64,000 bases of DNA from Rhizophagus irregularis (Eukaryota; Glomeromycota; Glomeromycetes; Glomerales; Glomeraceae), in contig NC_089433.1 in assembly GCF_026210795.1 (NCBI RefSeq), positions 4,489,001 to 4,553,000 on the forward strand, in the 5' to 3' direction. Below the pieces are notes generated by a model. That model did not search any database and had not been told where the DNA came from. It saw nothing but the letters and a program-made list of their open reading frames with translations. Positions 11,911-25,243 of this stretch are shown in pieces (within the stretch, counting starts at the first letter, position 1; every line of letters starts with the position of its first letter). A program made the position numbers and the translations under genes.

Positions 11911-14900
11911 TTATTTACAATTAACAGTTAAGTATACGCAAGATTTTTTGAAATAAAGCTAAAAAATAAGTTTATTAATTATAAAAATATTTAACTTTGA
12001 AATTAAAAGTCATGTAAGGTGAAAATTTTTGGGTGATATTGGAAACAGTATTTATATATATTATTTTTATTTTTTTTTTTTATCAAAAATTGTGGTATAA
12101 GGGCTTTTTTCATTTCATTTTCATTTTTTGGTCTCATTCCTTTTCCTTGGCCTTTTTTGTTTCATTTATTTGGTTTTTCTTATTTTTGACCCCCTCACAG
12201 GAATATAAAATTTAAATTTTTTACTGGTTTTCATTGATCAAATAAAAATTAAAAAATTAACCTGTCAAAGAATTCTGTAAAATCATATATCTGATATTGT
12301 CATATAACGAGTTGTGGATAAATGATAAATCACTATTAAAAACATTTAGCCAATCAATTTTAATTTGAAAATCATATGATAGGGCTGAAACTTATCATTT
12401 TATTATTGTATAAAGCTTAGTTTTGTGGCTATGGAAGTGGCTTTTTATAACCAATTCTCAGCTTTGATGGATATCACTTTAATTGGAATAATTATATGTT
12501 GTATTTTTATTTATATTTGGCTAGAAAATTTAAGTATAAATAAGCCTCAAATTCATGATCCCCTTTGATTTTCTTTTTTCTTTGTTTTTCAAAAATGTAA
12601 TTCAATTATACTACTACAACTTGTTATATTATAAAACACTTATTAGTTTTTTGGAAAAAACAATAAAGCAAACTTAGAATTTTACACTAAATAACTTTCC
12701 TTTTATTACAATCTAATTATAAAATATTTTAACTATATTTAAACACAAATTTCTGTATTAAAAAAATTTTGATGTTTAAAGGATTTTTAAAAGCATTCAA
12801 TGACAATTTAAACAAGTAGCCATAAAATTATTTATGCATCAAATTATTAAATTACATAAATAAAAATTGGCAAATTTAATTTGGATTTGTATTCCTTTAC
12901 TTCAGAGTACAAAAAAACAATATTTCTATTATTGACCTTTAAAGTTAATAAATCAAGATTATAAAGATTGCTCATTGATGAACTTTGATGTAATGATTGA
13001 ATAAACTTCATCCTAAATAATTTAAATATAAGAATAATTAAGCAGTATGTAATGCAGTCAGATGAAAAGAAGCTTTAAATTTGAATATTTACTGTATACT
13101 AGTTGGTTTATTGTCTCAAATCTTCTTGATTTCAGCACACATAATCAAACATAATTATATTGAATTTGTATAGTACTTTATACTTTATAAATTAAATTAA
13201 AAATATTCTAGAAAAGAATATTTTTTACTACAAATATTTGGACTTACCACCAAAAAAATGGAACTTTTGGAAAACTATAAATTATATATAGATAAAGACC
13301 AAATATTGAAACATAATACTTCAGAAATCAAAGCTAAGCAAGTAATTTCTGATGAGATTTATAGTGTTTTTAGAATTTGGCTTATAAAATTCTCAGTATA
13401 CTTCATTGAGTTAATGAGTTCAGTCTTTTTTTAAACAATGGATGAAAAAAAATTGGATGTTAGAAAGATATTTATAAAATTACAGTTAATGATCTTTCCA
13501 AAACACAAAAAGCAAATAATAGCTAGTCTATCTCTTGGATATGAAAATATTCCATATTCTAGTATATTTATATTACAAATGAATTTTCCGTTCAAATACC
13601 CAAAATAATTTTGATAAAATTAAAAAATACAAATCTAAATAATTTGTCTACTTATAATCAGTATTTATTATATTTTTTATAATTTGTAATTAATATAGAG
13701 TAGATCCACTATAGCTCGTAAACCTCATAAATCAAACTAAACAATATTTTACTGTAAATATATTAGAAATTTGGAATATTAATATCACCAAGGAAATATG
13801 AAATTGAAGTTCCAATTTGTAATGGAATTCTCAAAATTTATCAATACTCCTTTTGATAATATTCTCTTGATAAATGTTATCAATACCATCTCCAATATTT
13901 ATCTATTACTTACCTATACATTCTATTTATTTTTTTAATTATATATACAAATCTTTCTTAAAAATATACTTATTTTACTTTTTATTTAATAATTGAATGA
14001 TTAATTATAGTAAATAGTTTCCTTCAATACCTATTAGCCAAATATTGTGTTTACATCAATGGTTAAACAATGCTTAGACTTTATATATTATTTAATGTAT
14101 TAGTCTTTATAAAGAACTTCTATGCGAAGCACAGGTATCATATTTATAATTTAAGTTAATTGGTTTGTCTAAGTTTAATATTTAAATATCAGCAAAATCT
14201 ATTTCAATTCATCAAAAAATGTCATCAACTTCTAAAGATTCAAAGGTGGCATATCAACTCTCAATAAGTGATATCATTTGGATGTTCTTAACAACACATA
14301 TCAATATTCAAGGAGAAGTATTTTGGTACTAATGTTAATTTAAAAAACAAAATCTGAGCTCTAGTAAAAATTTGAAAATAAAAAGACTTCAAAAATACTT
14401 GAAGAACTGGCCAACTTTATATCTTATTTATGAAATTGTTGATAATTCTAACCTTACTTCACATACAACAAAAAACTAATTTTGGTAAATTTGAAAATTT
14501 GGGTGAGATAAATAAATTCTGGTTATATAAAATTACCTTTTATGCTTAATTAAGATTGTTCAGCAAGTAAAACATACCTGTATTTTAATTTTCATGAAGC
14601 TAAGTATGATATTTATACAAAATGAACCTTTACATCCAATTAAAGTAGGCCAACCCTTTGATAGACTGGAAATAGTAGTAAGGTATTCAATAGCAACTAC
14701 AATATATACATATTCCTCTTCTTGTTTTGGGTAGTGGTCCTACAATGTCCAAGTGGCCAGAAGCCCGAGCCATGTTACAGAAAAGCATATTTTTTATAAT
14801 GAGATAAAAATTCAACCCCTTATCAATAGCTTAGATTCTATTGTTATAAATAAACAAGCATTTAACAGAAGAAATGTTAAGTTTCAACAATCTTAGAATT

Positions 14901-15577
14901 GATTATGGAAGACTCCTATGCATTGAATCATTATTTGGCACAATTCAATATAATTTATTATTCATGAATATGTTCTCCAAAAGTATAAAAATAAATAGAA
15001 TTATTTATTTTTCATCTCACCAAAAAGTTTTAAAAAAAATAAGAAAAACAAAAAAATTCTTATTCTTTTAAAATTAAAATTTAATTATGAAACAAATTAC
15101 AAATAGTATTAAATAAATGAATCATGGGTAATTTTCATATTTTGTTGGGTTATATCCTCAATATGTTGAAGAAATAAGTTATAGTATTAAATACATCATC
15201 ATCATGTATGAAAGATGGTAAATGTCAAAAACATTATCCAAAAAACTTTCAAGAAATTAAATGATAATTATCAATTAAAACTTTTGATTGGAATTATGTA
15301 AATCATGAAAAGGAAAAATAAACTACACTATAACTGAAACTGGCATAAGCTATACATCCAGTAGTAGTACATTAGTTTTAATTTCAAATGATAGTAACAT
15401 TTTTTTATATATTCATTTATTAATAGTAAAATGTGATGGAATTTGTTATATAAACATGTTTGAATGATGATTTATCAAAGTAACAAAGTAAAAGTTTTGT
15501 ATGTCATTATTTTGGTCATGGATACAAAGAATGCCAAAATATCGATAAAACCTTTTTATCAAATGATACATGTTTTA
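11911..15577. other. AT-rich relic zone without an intact gene
   Basis: Most of this stretch is AT-rich with poly-T and poly-A runs. A 58-codon open frame at 13258-13434 (MELLENYKLYIDKDQ...) has no recognisable family and may be chance. A Gypsy-like integrase remnant is annotated separately at 14680-14785. A diverged copy of the 185-bp repeat word (GTTCAGCAAGT... TTTTCATGAAG) occurs near 14555-14610. The T-rich frame at 12033-12215 is low complexity and rejected. Confidence 0.4.
14680..14785 (-). pseudogene. Gypsy-type integrase remnant
   Basis: The minus strand encodes DIVGPLPKTRRG, then, after a one-base shift, YIVVAIEYLTT. These match the catalytic-core start of Ty3/Gypsy integrases (family knowledge). 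Directly adjacent, but on the plus strand, 14750-14779 reads SKWPEARAM, the segment that normally follows YLT in the same protein. This suggests a small internal inversion in a dead element. No LTRs, protease or reverse transcriptase were found nearby. Confidence 0.55.
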
Positions 15578-15903
15578 ACTCCCTATAAAAAATATGTATA
15601 CGGTTTTTATACTGTATATACGTATTTTTGATACAGTTTGCATTTTTACATACGGCATATCAGTATAATGTATACTGTTCGCAAAATGTGCTTAGTAAAA
15701 AATACAATAAAGTATACGGTAAACATACTGTGTGATACGGTATATTAAATTCATACGTCTATAACGTATATCATTTCTACTGTATATCAGTATTTTGTAT
15801 ACGGTTCACAAAAATATTGTAAATAAAGGATACGGTATTCGTATTATTCTACAGTATATTAAAATTCATACGTTTATAACATATTTTCTACAGATATATA
15901 CAG

Positions 15904-17835
15904 GTCAAATAAATAAAAATCAGATTTTTGCCCTTTTTAATATGGCTGTCTGATTTTTTGGCAATTTTAATATAATATTTCCGATTTTAATAAATATTTC
16001 TGATTTTAATATAATATTTCTGATTTTTAACATGAAATTGCCGATTTTTGGTTATTTGTAATAGGATTTTTCAATTTTAATATGTAACATGTGATTATGT
16101 ATTACGGTTTAATATTTATTTATTAACTTAGATTTTTTTTTATTTCAGTTATAATTATTTTTTTGCCTTAAAAACTTTACTAAAATACTTTTTAAATACT
16201 TTATAAAATAGAATTAAAATATTTTTTTTCTTAAATATAAATACATTTAAATTAAATAACTCATAATTTAAAATATAAACAAATATTATATTTTTTTTAC
16301 ATATATTTCAAAGTATGGTTTGAGCATTTTGGCTGAAGTAAATCTTATTCTTTTAATTAAAAGTAGTTTAGTAAGTTTAAAACTGTTAAGATCATAAAAG
16401 TACAGTTAATATTTTTGGAATTATTTACATTTTTTATATTATACAGTAGTATTAAGTTACAAATTTTTTTACCTTCAGAGCGTATTTTGAGATCTTTAGC
16501 CAAAGTAAATCAACTTCTTATATTAATTGTAAGTTGTTCGGCAGGTTAAAATCTACTTGGATATTAATTTTCACGAAGGTACAGTTAATACTTGATGAGT
16601 TATTTACAATTTTCACAACAGTACTCATTCACGACTTTTATTTTTTTCATTTTGTCACTCCAGAGCGTATTTTGAGCACTTTATCCAAAGTAAACCAACT
16701 TCTTATATTAATTGAAAGTTGTTTAGCATGTCAAAATCTACTTGAATATTAATTTTCACGAAGGTACAGTTAATACTTGATGAGTTATTCACGATTTTCA
16801 CAATGGTACTCATTTACGAATTTTATTTTTTCCGTTTTGTCACTTCAGAGCGTATTTTGAGCACTTTAGTCAAAGCAAATCGACTTCTTTTATTAATGCA
16901 AAGTTGTTTAGCATGTCAAAATCTACTTGAATATTAATTTTCACGAAGGTACAGTTAATACTTGATGAGTTATTCACGATTTTCACAATGGTACTCATTT
17001 ACGAATTTTATTTTTTTCCGTTTTGTCACTTCAGAGCGTATTTTGAGCACTTTAGTCAAAGTAAATCGACTTCTTTTATTAATTGAAAGTTGTTTAGCAT
17101 GTCAAAATCTACTTGGATATTAATTTTTACGAAGGTACAGTTAATACCTGATGAGTTATTCACGATTTTCACAACAGTACTCATTTACGAATTTTATTTT
17201 TTTCCGTTTTGTCACTTCAGAGCTTATTTTGAGCACTTTAGTCAAAGTAAATCGACTTCTTTTATTAATTGAATGTTGTTCGGCAGGTCAAAATCTACTT
17301 GGATATTAATTTTTACGAAGGTACAGTTAATACCTGATGAGTTATTCACGATTTTCACAACGGTACTCATTTACGAATTTTATTTTTTCCATTTTGTTAC
17401 TTCAGAGCGTATTTTAAGCACTTTAGCCAAAGTAAATCGACTTCTTTTATTAATTAAAAATTGTTCAGCAGCTTAGAATCTACTTGAATATTTATTTTAA
17501 TGAAGGCACAGTTAATATTTGTGGAGTTATTAATTTTTTATAATTGTGCGTATTACATTAAATTACAAGTAAATTTATATTCTTAATGTATTTTGTTTAA
17601 AATTTAATTATTTAACATTAGTTTTTTATTTAATATTGCTTAATAAAATATTTTTTAAATTTTAATTCAATATTATAATATAATTTTTTATAAAAATATA
17701 TATTTCATAATGTATATACAATTTTTTTGTATAGTGAAAAAACTGAAAAATGTGGTTAAGAATTGGTAATACAGCTGTAAAAAGTCACAAATCGGACAAA
17801 TATAGCTAAAATCAGCCAATTTTTATTTATTTGAC
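15904..17835. mobile_element. nested element with GTCAAATAAATAAAAAT inverted ends
   Basis: GTCAAATAAATAAAAAT at 15904 and its inverse (ATTTTTATTTATTTGAC) at 17819-17835 bound about 1.9 kb made largely of a 185-bp tandem repeat. Just inside both ends are degenerate GATTTTTG/GCCGATTTT words (15920-16080). No clear target duplication was seen. It sits wholly inside the larger CCCTATAAA element, so it inserted later or is a constituent of it. Confidence 0.6.
16300..17545. repeat. 185-bp tandem repeat, about six to seven copies
   Basis: Successive copies of CAGAGCGTATTTTGAGCAC start near 16478, 16662, 16847, 17033, 17219 and 17404, with a period of about 185 bp. Outer copies are more diverged. 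Similar short open frames (KSTWILIFTKVQL...) appear in several copies, but they shift and stop at random positions, so they are shadows of the repeat. Diverged single copies occur near 14555 and 23577-23690. Confidence 0.9.
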
Positions 17836-17935
17836 GTGTGATAGAGTAAGTTTTTCTACACTTTAAAGCATCAAACAATACTAGTATCTGCTAATATATA
17901 CTACCCAAAAACTCACTGATGTAAAATCACAATTA

Positions 17936-18840
17936 TTAAAAAATTCACAAGAATTTTTGTTAATACTGTTTAATTTTTAAGTTCAAAGTCCGATTGATAA
18001 TACTAAATTCAAAACTCAATTATAAATCATTTTTATAAATTATAATTTAAAAATTAAGCAGTATTAAGGAAAATTCTCATGAATTTTTCTTAATACTACT
18101 TAATTCTAATTTAACCAATTTAGTATTAAGGTTTTAATTTAAAAATTAAGCAGTATCAAGGAAAATTCTTGCGAATTTTTCTTAATACTGCTTAATTCTA
18201 ATTTAACTAATTTAGTATTAAGGTTTTAATTTAAAAATTAAGCAGTATCAAGGAAAATTCTTGCGAATTTTTCTTAATACTGCTTAATTCTAATTTAACT
18301 AATTTAGTATTAAGGCTTTAATTTAAAAATTAAGCAGTATCAAGGAAAATTCTTGCGAATTTTTCTTAATACTGCTTAATTCTAATTTAACTAATTTAGT
18401 ATTAAGGCTTTGATTTAAAAATTAAGCAGTATCAAGGAAAATTCTTGCGAATTTTCCTTGATACTGCTTAATTCTAATTTAACTAATTTAGTATTAAGGC
18501 TTTGATTTAAAAATTAAGCAGTATCAAGGAAAATTCGCAAGAATTTTTCTTAATACTGCTTAATTCTAATTTAACTAATTTAGTATTAAGGTTTTAATTT
18601 AAAAATTAAGCAGTATCAAGGAAAATTCTTGCGAATTTTTCTTAATACTGCTTAATTCTAATTTAACTAATTTAGTATTAAGGCTTTAATTTAAAAATTA
18701 AGCAGTATCAAGGAAAATTCTTGCGAATTTTTCTTAATACTGCTTAATTCTAATTTAACTAATTTAGTATTAAGGCTTTGATTTAAAAATTAAGCAGTAT
18801 CAAGGAAAATTCTTGCGAATTTTTCTTAATACTGCTTATA
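17936..18840. repeat. 92-bp hairpin satellite, first block
   Basis: About nine copies of a 92-bp unit, each containing AAGCAGTATCAAGGAAAATTC, a TTGC loop, and the near-inverse GAATTTTTCTTAATACTGCTT. Each can form a stem of about 21 bp with at most two wobble or mismatch positions; one copy (about 18420-18470) is a near-perfect palindrome. The units are joined by TCTAATTTAACTAATTTAGTATTAAGG.. linkers. No coding capacity. Confidence 0.9.
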
Positions 18841-19934
18841 TCTGCCAATTCGTGAAATTAGCCAAACATAAAGATTTGCACATTTTAACAAGAATTATGT
18901 TTCACAAGCTTAAATTGTATGTGTTACATAATCAGATGATCTAAATCTATCAAAAAATAAAAAAAATTTTTTAACGTTTATTCAAAAATAACAATGGCAA
19001 CTACTTTCTTTTTCAATCACTTTTCAATCACTTTTCAATCAGATTTTTGTTAGGTGACTTAGAAAAGTTTATAGGCATATATAGCAGGTTTTTTTTAATC
19101 AGTAAGTAAGAAAACAAATATTAATAATTTTATTAATAAGAAAAATCTTTTTTCATTTATTTTTAACCTTATTTCCTTCTTTTTTTTAGTAAAAATATAT
19201 ACAAAATAAAAATGTGAGTTATGATTTAGAGTTTTTGAGATGTTTTTTTTTGTTTTTTACTATACTAATTTTATTCTACTTGTTAATTACTTTTTAAAAT
19301 TGATTTTATTAATTTATTCAATTTAAAACAGAAATGGCAAATAAAAACTTGTTAAGTAAAGTAAAAAGAGCCCAATAATACCTGTAAAGATCATCTTTTG
19401 GTAAGAATTATAATTTTAAAAATTTTTGTGTCAGAGTTTTATTCAATTAACAAAATCGTTAATATCTCGGCGCACATGTATGCTAAACACATATATTTAT
19501 ATTCATATGAAAGCCCAGAATCTACTCTACCTGAACGAAAAAAGATTATTCAAATCGAATTACTAGATGTGAAGATATTAACGATCAAAGTCAAAGGTTA
19601 AAAATAAATATATTGAACGTAATTATTCAGCAACTTGTGATCCAATTCATGTGATATTTGGTTTATGGATAGCTCTTGATTACCTCTTTCTAATGAATAT
19701 AAATTCATTCGTCTAGCACACATACACGTTAAGTTATTCAATATTTTGTCATGACAATTATATTTAAATTTTTTAATTTTAATGATATTATTAAAAAAAT
19801 CAAAAAATAATATAATCAAATCAATTTTATTTATATCAGCGGTGTGAATCTATCATTTTCATGTAAATTGTATTAGCATTTTCTTAATAAAGTTAGTTTT
19901 TTGAATATAAAAACTTAATTCCATAAATCAGCCC
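18841..19934. other. 1.1-kb spacer between the two hairpin satellite blocks
   Basis: AT-rich, with two small convergent open frames (19398-19601 plus, 19598-19819 minus) that are probably the two sides of an imperfect inverted repeat (see the separate entry). No known gene. A CTTTTCAATCA triplicate microrepeat occurs at about 19015-19040. Confidence 0.4.
19445..19745. repeat. imperfect inverted repeat with short open frames on each arm
   Basis: The plus strand encodes MYAKHIYLYSYESPESTLPE and, from about 19735 downward, the minus strand encodes MCARRMNLYSLERGNQELSI. The DNA arms are about 100 bp and align imperfectly. They are either a decayed coding duplication or an element core. Function unknown; a small regulatory RNA or protein is possible but unsupported. 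Confidence 0.35.
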
Positions 19935-20215
19935 ATATGTTAATTCTAATTTAACTAATTTAGTAGTATTAAGGCTTTAATTTAAAAATTAAGCAGTATC
20001 AAGGAAAATTCTTGCGAATTTTTCTTAATACTGCTTAATTCTAATTTAACTAATTTAATATTAAAGCTTTAATTTAAAAATTAAGCAGTATCAAAGAAAA
20101 TTCTCACAAATTTTTCTTAATTCTAATTTAGCTAATTTAGTATTAAGGCTTTAATTTAAAAATTAAGCAGTATTAAGAAAAATTTTTACAAATTTTCTTA
20201 TTAAAAAAAAGAACT
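19935..20215. repeat. 92-bp hairpin satellite, second block
   Basis: Three copies of the same hairpin unit as in 17936-18840, increasingly degenerate to the right. The two blocks flank the 1.1-kb spacer in the same orientation. Confidence 0.85.
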
Positions 20216-21484
20216 TTTAAATTACTAATTAAACTTTAAAAACAATCTGTATGATTTAAATTTTAAAAAAAATACTTCTGCTTTTTAATTTTCGCATTTC
20301 TATATTTAACCAATTAAAATTCAGCTGATCGCCGATCACATGCATTAATAACACGTTATTGTTTATTTTTTGTTTATTTTTTCAAAAATATTCTTTTCTC
20401 TTCTTTTTTTTTAGAAAAAAAAAGACAATAAAAATGAATACCAAAATTATTTTAACATATAATAATAAAAATTAAATAAAAAACTTATTTTGATAATATA
20501 TAATATATATATTTGTACCAAACTACTAATTATACAAAAAGTGATATGCACGTATATCAATTAACAATTACTTTCACTAATATCTCACTGGAATTGTAAT
20601 GGTGAATTTTAACAATATTAATTAAACAACTATATATACACCGTTTTATGTTTTTATTTTTGCATTAATATTATATGTTAACATATATTAATTATATTTT
20701 TTTTTACTTTTATGTATTTTATTTAATTTTTTTAATATATTACTAACATTACTACTATCGTTTTATTACTTTTTTATATCTAACTAATATATTAATAATA
20801 TTACTAACTTTTTATTATTTCTTTTTTATATTTAAAATAATGATAATATTACTAATTAAATTTCTTTTTTTTTACTAACCTTTTATTATTCCTTTTTTAT
20901 ATTTAAAATAATGATAATATTACTAATTAAATTTCTTTTTTTTTGTTTATATTTTGCTAATATTATTTTTTTTACAAATAGTATATTATTTTATACTAGT
21001 TTTTTATTTATATTATTTATAAAAAAATATTTGTATATTTAATATTATTTAATAAAAATTTTATTGATTATAAATGCATTTTAAATTCTGTTTGCAAATA
21101 TAAAATATACGATTTAATTGAATAATATATACTATTTATCAGTACAAAATATGCAGTTTAAACTGGAAAAAAGTACTGTTTATCAGTATAAAATATACGG
21201 TTTATCCTGGAAAAGTATACTGTTCGCAATATAAAATATAAAACAATATACTGTTTATTGGTATAAAACATACGGTTTTTCTACTGTTTACAAGTATAAA
21301 ACATACGGGTGAAACTGGAAAAATATACTGTATGCAAACCGTATATATGATACGGTGTGCAGAATACCGAATATATACAGTATGTGAAAATACTGTAATT
21401 ATACGGTAATAATACTATAAATATACTGTTCGCAAAATACGAAAATACAGTATACTAACCGTATATATATTTTTTATAGGGACT

Positions 21485-24400
21485 GTTGGAAATGAGCAGA
21501 AAATAATTTCAAACAAGATGAGACATTTAATATTATTTAATAATAATATATTATTAGCAATTAAAGTTTAATAGAATTCAAAATCATTTTTGATTTATTT
21601 TTATTATTCCAATGAAAGAAAAATTTGAAAGTCATTGTCAACTTAAAAAATGTCAATTTATATTATTTGGCATTCTAGATTTACAATATACAGAGTTATT
21701 GTTTTCCAGATATGTAAAATGACAGAAAGTTAGAAAGTATGTAATAATAAGAATGATGATAACAATAATAATTATGCAGAATTATAGAGACTAAAGAAAC
21801 ACACAAAGTAGAAGTAGAAGATGAAGCAGAAGCAGATAGAGAATTACAAGAAAGTGAAAAAAGAAGAGGAAGACGAAATAGGAGAAGAAGAAGGCGAAGG
21901 AAATTATTATAGCACAGATAATGATATGAAAGAAAGAAATAGAATGGATTTCTGATAAAACACTACCACCATTTGTTTAATATAAATAAAATAAGCACAA
22001 ACAATTACATTACTACAATCCATAATAATAAATATTTTTATGGAATTAAATTAAAAAAAAATGCAACAAATCCAATGATAGATGCAGCAATTGGATTCAA
22101 ATCTTACAGCATTCTATATGGAAAATAACAATAAATTAAACTAAATAATACACTAAAGACTCAAATGCAGCAAGCTTCCGAAAGCAAAAATGAAGATAAT
22201 GACATATGAGTAATAATCAACAACAAGTAAAACTTAGAAAAAAATTCAAATAATTAAAATAACCAACTTATGTTCTTAATATTTTATATACAGGATGTGC
22301 TATAAAGCTATTACAGTGAGATTACCAAGTTGATTACATGGTAAAAAACCTGAAAATAATTATGACTATACATAGGTTGTGATTGTATAGAAATCTCTTA
22401 ATTAATTATAGGAAGTGTGTGTTATTATATGAGGTTTAACTGTATTCAAATTTAGTATAAATTTGAAGTTTTAAAGTTGACCAGCTTATGAATGTTGAAT
22501 TCTAGCCATAGAAGAAAGATAAAACCATTAAACTGATTAAAGTCATGGTGGAAAATAAATTCTACACAGAAATTTTACTTACTTCACTGGGAATATCCAA
22601 TTTGTCAAATTTGCAGTAGATTATTACACTTTTTCATTTATTTTGGATGATACCCTACCTATCAACAAAATCTTTATTTAAAGTATCATGATGTTAATGG
22701 ACAAATAACACAGCTCACGCTGATAATATAGGATGGCATTTATATATACAAATAAATTTAAATTTCTTGCAGCTTACTTATTCTATTGCAAGGTCAAATT
22801 TTATCATTGTTTAATGCATATTAGCAATATTATTATCAATTCTTCTAAAGTTGCTGAAAGATAGAGTGTGGAAATAAGAGTAACCAATGATGATTCTAAC
22901 ATCATGATATTGTTAAAATATATATTCTTATGATAGCAATGTGATGATTATTAAGTGGCAAGATGAGACTTTCGAAGTTGCTACAGAATGCAGAGAAATG
23001 CCTCATCTATAATTAGTATCAAGGTACACAATATTGAAAAAGACAAATCAAATGATAATACATTAAATGAAAGAATTTTACAAAATGTAATACTAAGGAG
23101 AAGGATAGCAAAGAAAAGCCTGCCAAGAAATGGATAAGGACTTGCTTTTGCATTATTTCAATTTTATATTTACAAAAAAATATTCAAAAAAAAATATCAA
23201 AAAATATAAAAAAATGTAATTTCAAAAAAAAGGAAAAATCAAATCTTACCAAATTATATTAAATAAAAGATATAAAATCAAATTCATAATCAAATAATTT
23301 TTTTTAATAACTCACAAACAATATAATTACTTTGAATATCAAAAATTTTTATTAAATTAACACCATTCTTTGAGATATATTTTTAAATATACTATACATT
23401 GATATAGATGACAATTATAATTTGATGGTAATGATGATGACATATCCCATAGACAAATTTTTTCCCAAAAGCAGTAAGAATCTATAGTTCCAGTTCCAAA
23501 TCCCATAAACAAATTTTCCCAAAAGTTCAACAAGGAATCTGGAAGTTCCAATTTCTCAATTGTATAAATCAATGAAGAAGTTGTTCAGCAGGCTGAAACT
23601 ACTAGTGTTGAAGTTTTCATAGAAAATCAAGATTTTAATAATGGTACCCTATTGAATTTTTCTTTTTTCCAGTTACTAACTTCAGAGTAATCACACATGT
23701 ATTTGCATAGTTAGGACTTAGGATATTAGAAAACATTAACTGAATACTTTATTTATATGGGTTTTCCTATTAAAAGTTCTCATTTATAATTTTTTTTTTA
23801 TATAAGTATTAGCTTTCCTTTATTTTTAGAATGATTTATTACATTAACTTGGGATAAAAGTGCTTAATAATGCATTTATCTTTGAGATTGCTGATTAATA
23901 GTACATAGTCTAATAAATAAATGAGTAATGTTTATGTAAACTATTACTATTTATAGATATTTATATAATTAAAAGCAAAGAGTTTAATTTAATATAAATT
24001 TATTTTGTATTTGTAACAAAAAAGTATTATAAAAATCAAAGTTATTAGCTAAATTTTTGGTCAAATAATTGGTCAAGCAGTAGGATTTAAGGTAGTTAGT
24101 CAAAGTTAATCAATCAAAGTGTCAGTCAAACTGATTCTTTTGAGGTTATTAAAAGACTTTCCTAACAAACAGTATAAAACAATTCTTAAATATTATTAAT
24201 GATTATTCCATATATACTGTAACCTTTGAGAGTAATGAATTTTGGTTATGTAAATTTTTTTTTTTGGTTTTTACAATCATCATAATTGGCATTTAACGCT
24301 TGAGCTGCCTAGTTATATTGGCAAATTGCAAAAATTAAATACCTGAGTTAATTAAATTCAAATATTAGATAGAGTACTTAATATATTATTACAAGAATAT

Positions 24401-25237
24401 TACGATCAAAAAGAAATAAGTCATTATATTTATAGGTTAATAAAAATCTTTTTAAAATATGAAAAATCGACGTATGATTTTTTTTTTAACAAAAAAGTAA
24501 TTCAATTATAAATCGGAAAATCACAAGTTTGAAAAAAGTGAGCAAGTTTGTAATTTTTTTGTAATAACAAAAAAATCACGAGTTTTCTATTTTATAAAAG
24601 AAATAAAATATTTAATTATTTCATCAAAATACACAAATTTTTTTCAAGTTTTAGTCTTAATTTACTATCAATTTTTATATGTTGGAACGTATTTATGAAA
24701 GTAGATTTATAAAAATGTATAAATTATAAAAATGTATAAATTAAATTAAATGAAACAGGACCAAATAGATATGTTAATATTTTGTTTTAGTGCGATAACT
24801 TTTTTTTAGGAAAAAGAGTTTATATACCCCGTTCGTCTCAAGGCAAGATTCAAATAAATATCTGAAATTAAACATTTTTCCATATTTACAATTGAATAAA
24901 TATTTCATCGAAATACGTTACAAATTATTTCTATCTTATTGTCTTTTTATCTTTATTAGAATTATAAATAGTGCTGAAATGTTGATGTTTATAATTTTTG
25001 GATATTTTCTTTATTGAATTATATCGTGATATTTAATTTATCTTTGAAAACCAAATCATAATTAAATAAAATACATATTGTATATGTAGAACAAATAAAA
25101 TATAAACAAAATAAGTTGATTTCATTATGCATAGGCAATAGTTCAGAATAAATCTTCGTTTAAATTTTCTCAAAATCGAAATTTGTGACGCATAATAAAT
25201 TCTAGTCAAAATTAAATAATAATCCAGGTGTAATCTA
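21485..25237. other. long AT-rich region without a recognised gene
   Basis: A purine-rich 44-codon frame at 21817-21951 (Lys/Glu-rich) is open but has no family signal. A diverged 185-bp repeat copy lies near 23577-23690 (GTTGTTCAGCAGGCTGAAAC... CTTCAGAG). Several kinked poly-A/poly-T tracts and possible worn transposon DNA fill the rest. No RNA genes were seen. Confidence 0.4.
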
Positions 25238-25243
25238 TAGATG

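Larger units (their letters stand above)
15581..21481. mobile_element. 5.9-kb non-autonomous TIR element with CCCTATAAAAAATAT ends
   Basis: The left end starts CCCTATAAAAAATATGTATACGG and the right end inverted reads the same with one mismatch. Both are flanked by ACT (15578-15580 and 21482-21484), a candidate 3-bp target duplication. Subterminal zones (15590-15890 and about 21110-21470) are packed with TATACGGT and ATACTGTA words in both orientations, a pattern typical of transposase-binding subterminal repeats. No transposase is encoded. The interior holds a nested element (15904-17835), two blocks of hairpin satellite, and AT-rich DNA. The superfamily is uncertain. Confidence 0.75.

Noticed and set aside
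12033-12215. 60-codon frame with Phe/Ile-rich translation
   Set aside because: Product of poly-T DNA; no homologous signal.
16534-17476. Three similar short ORFs (KSTWILIFTKVQL...)
   Set aside because: They are phase-shifting shadows of the 185-bp repeat with random stops.
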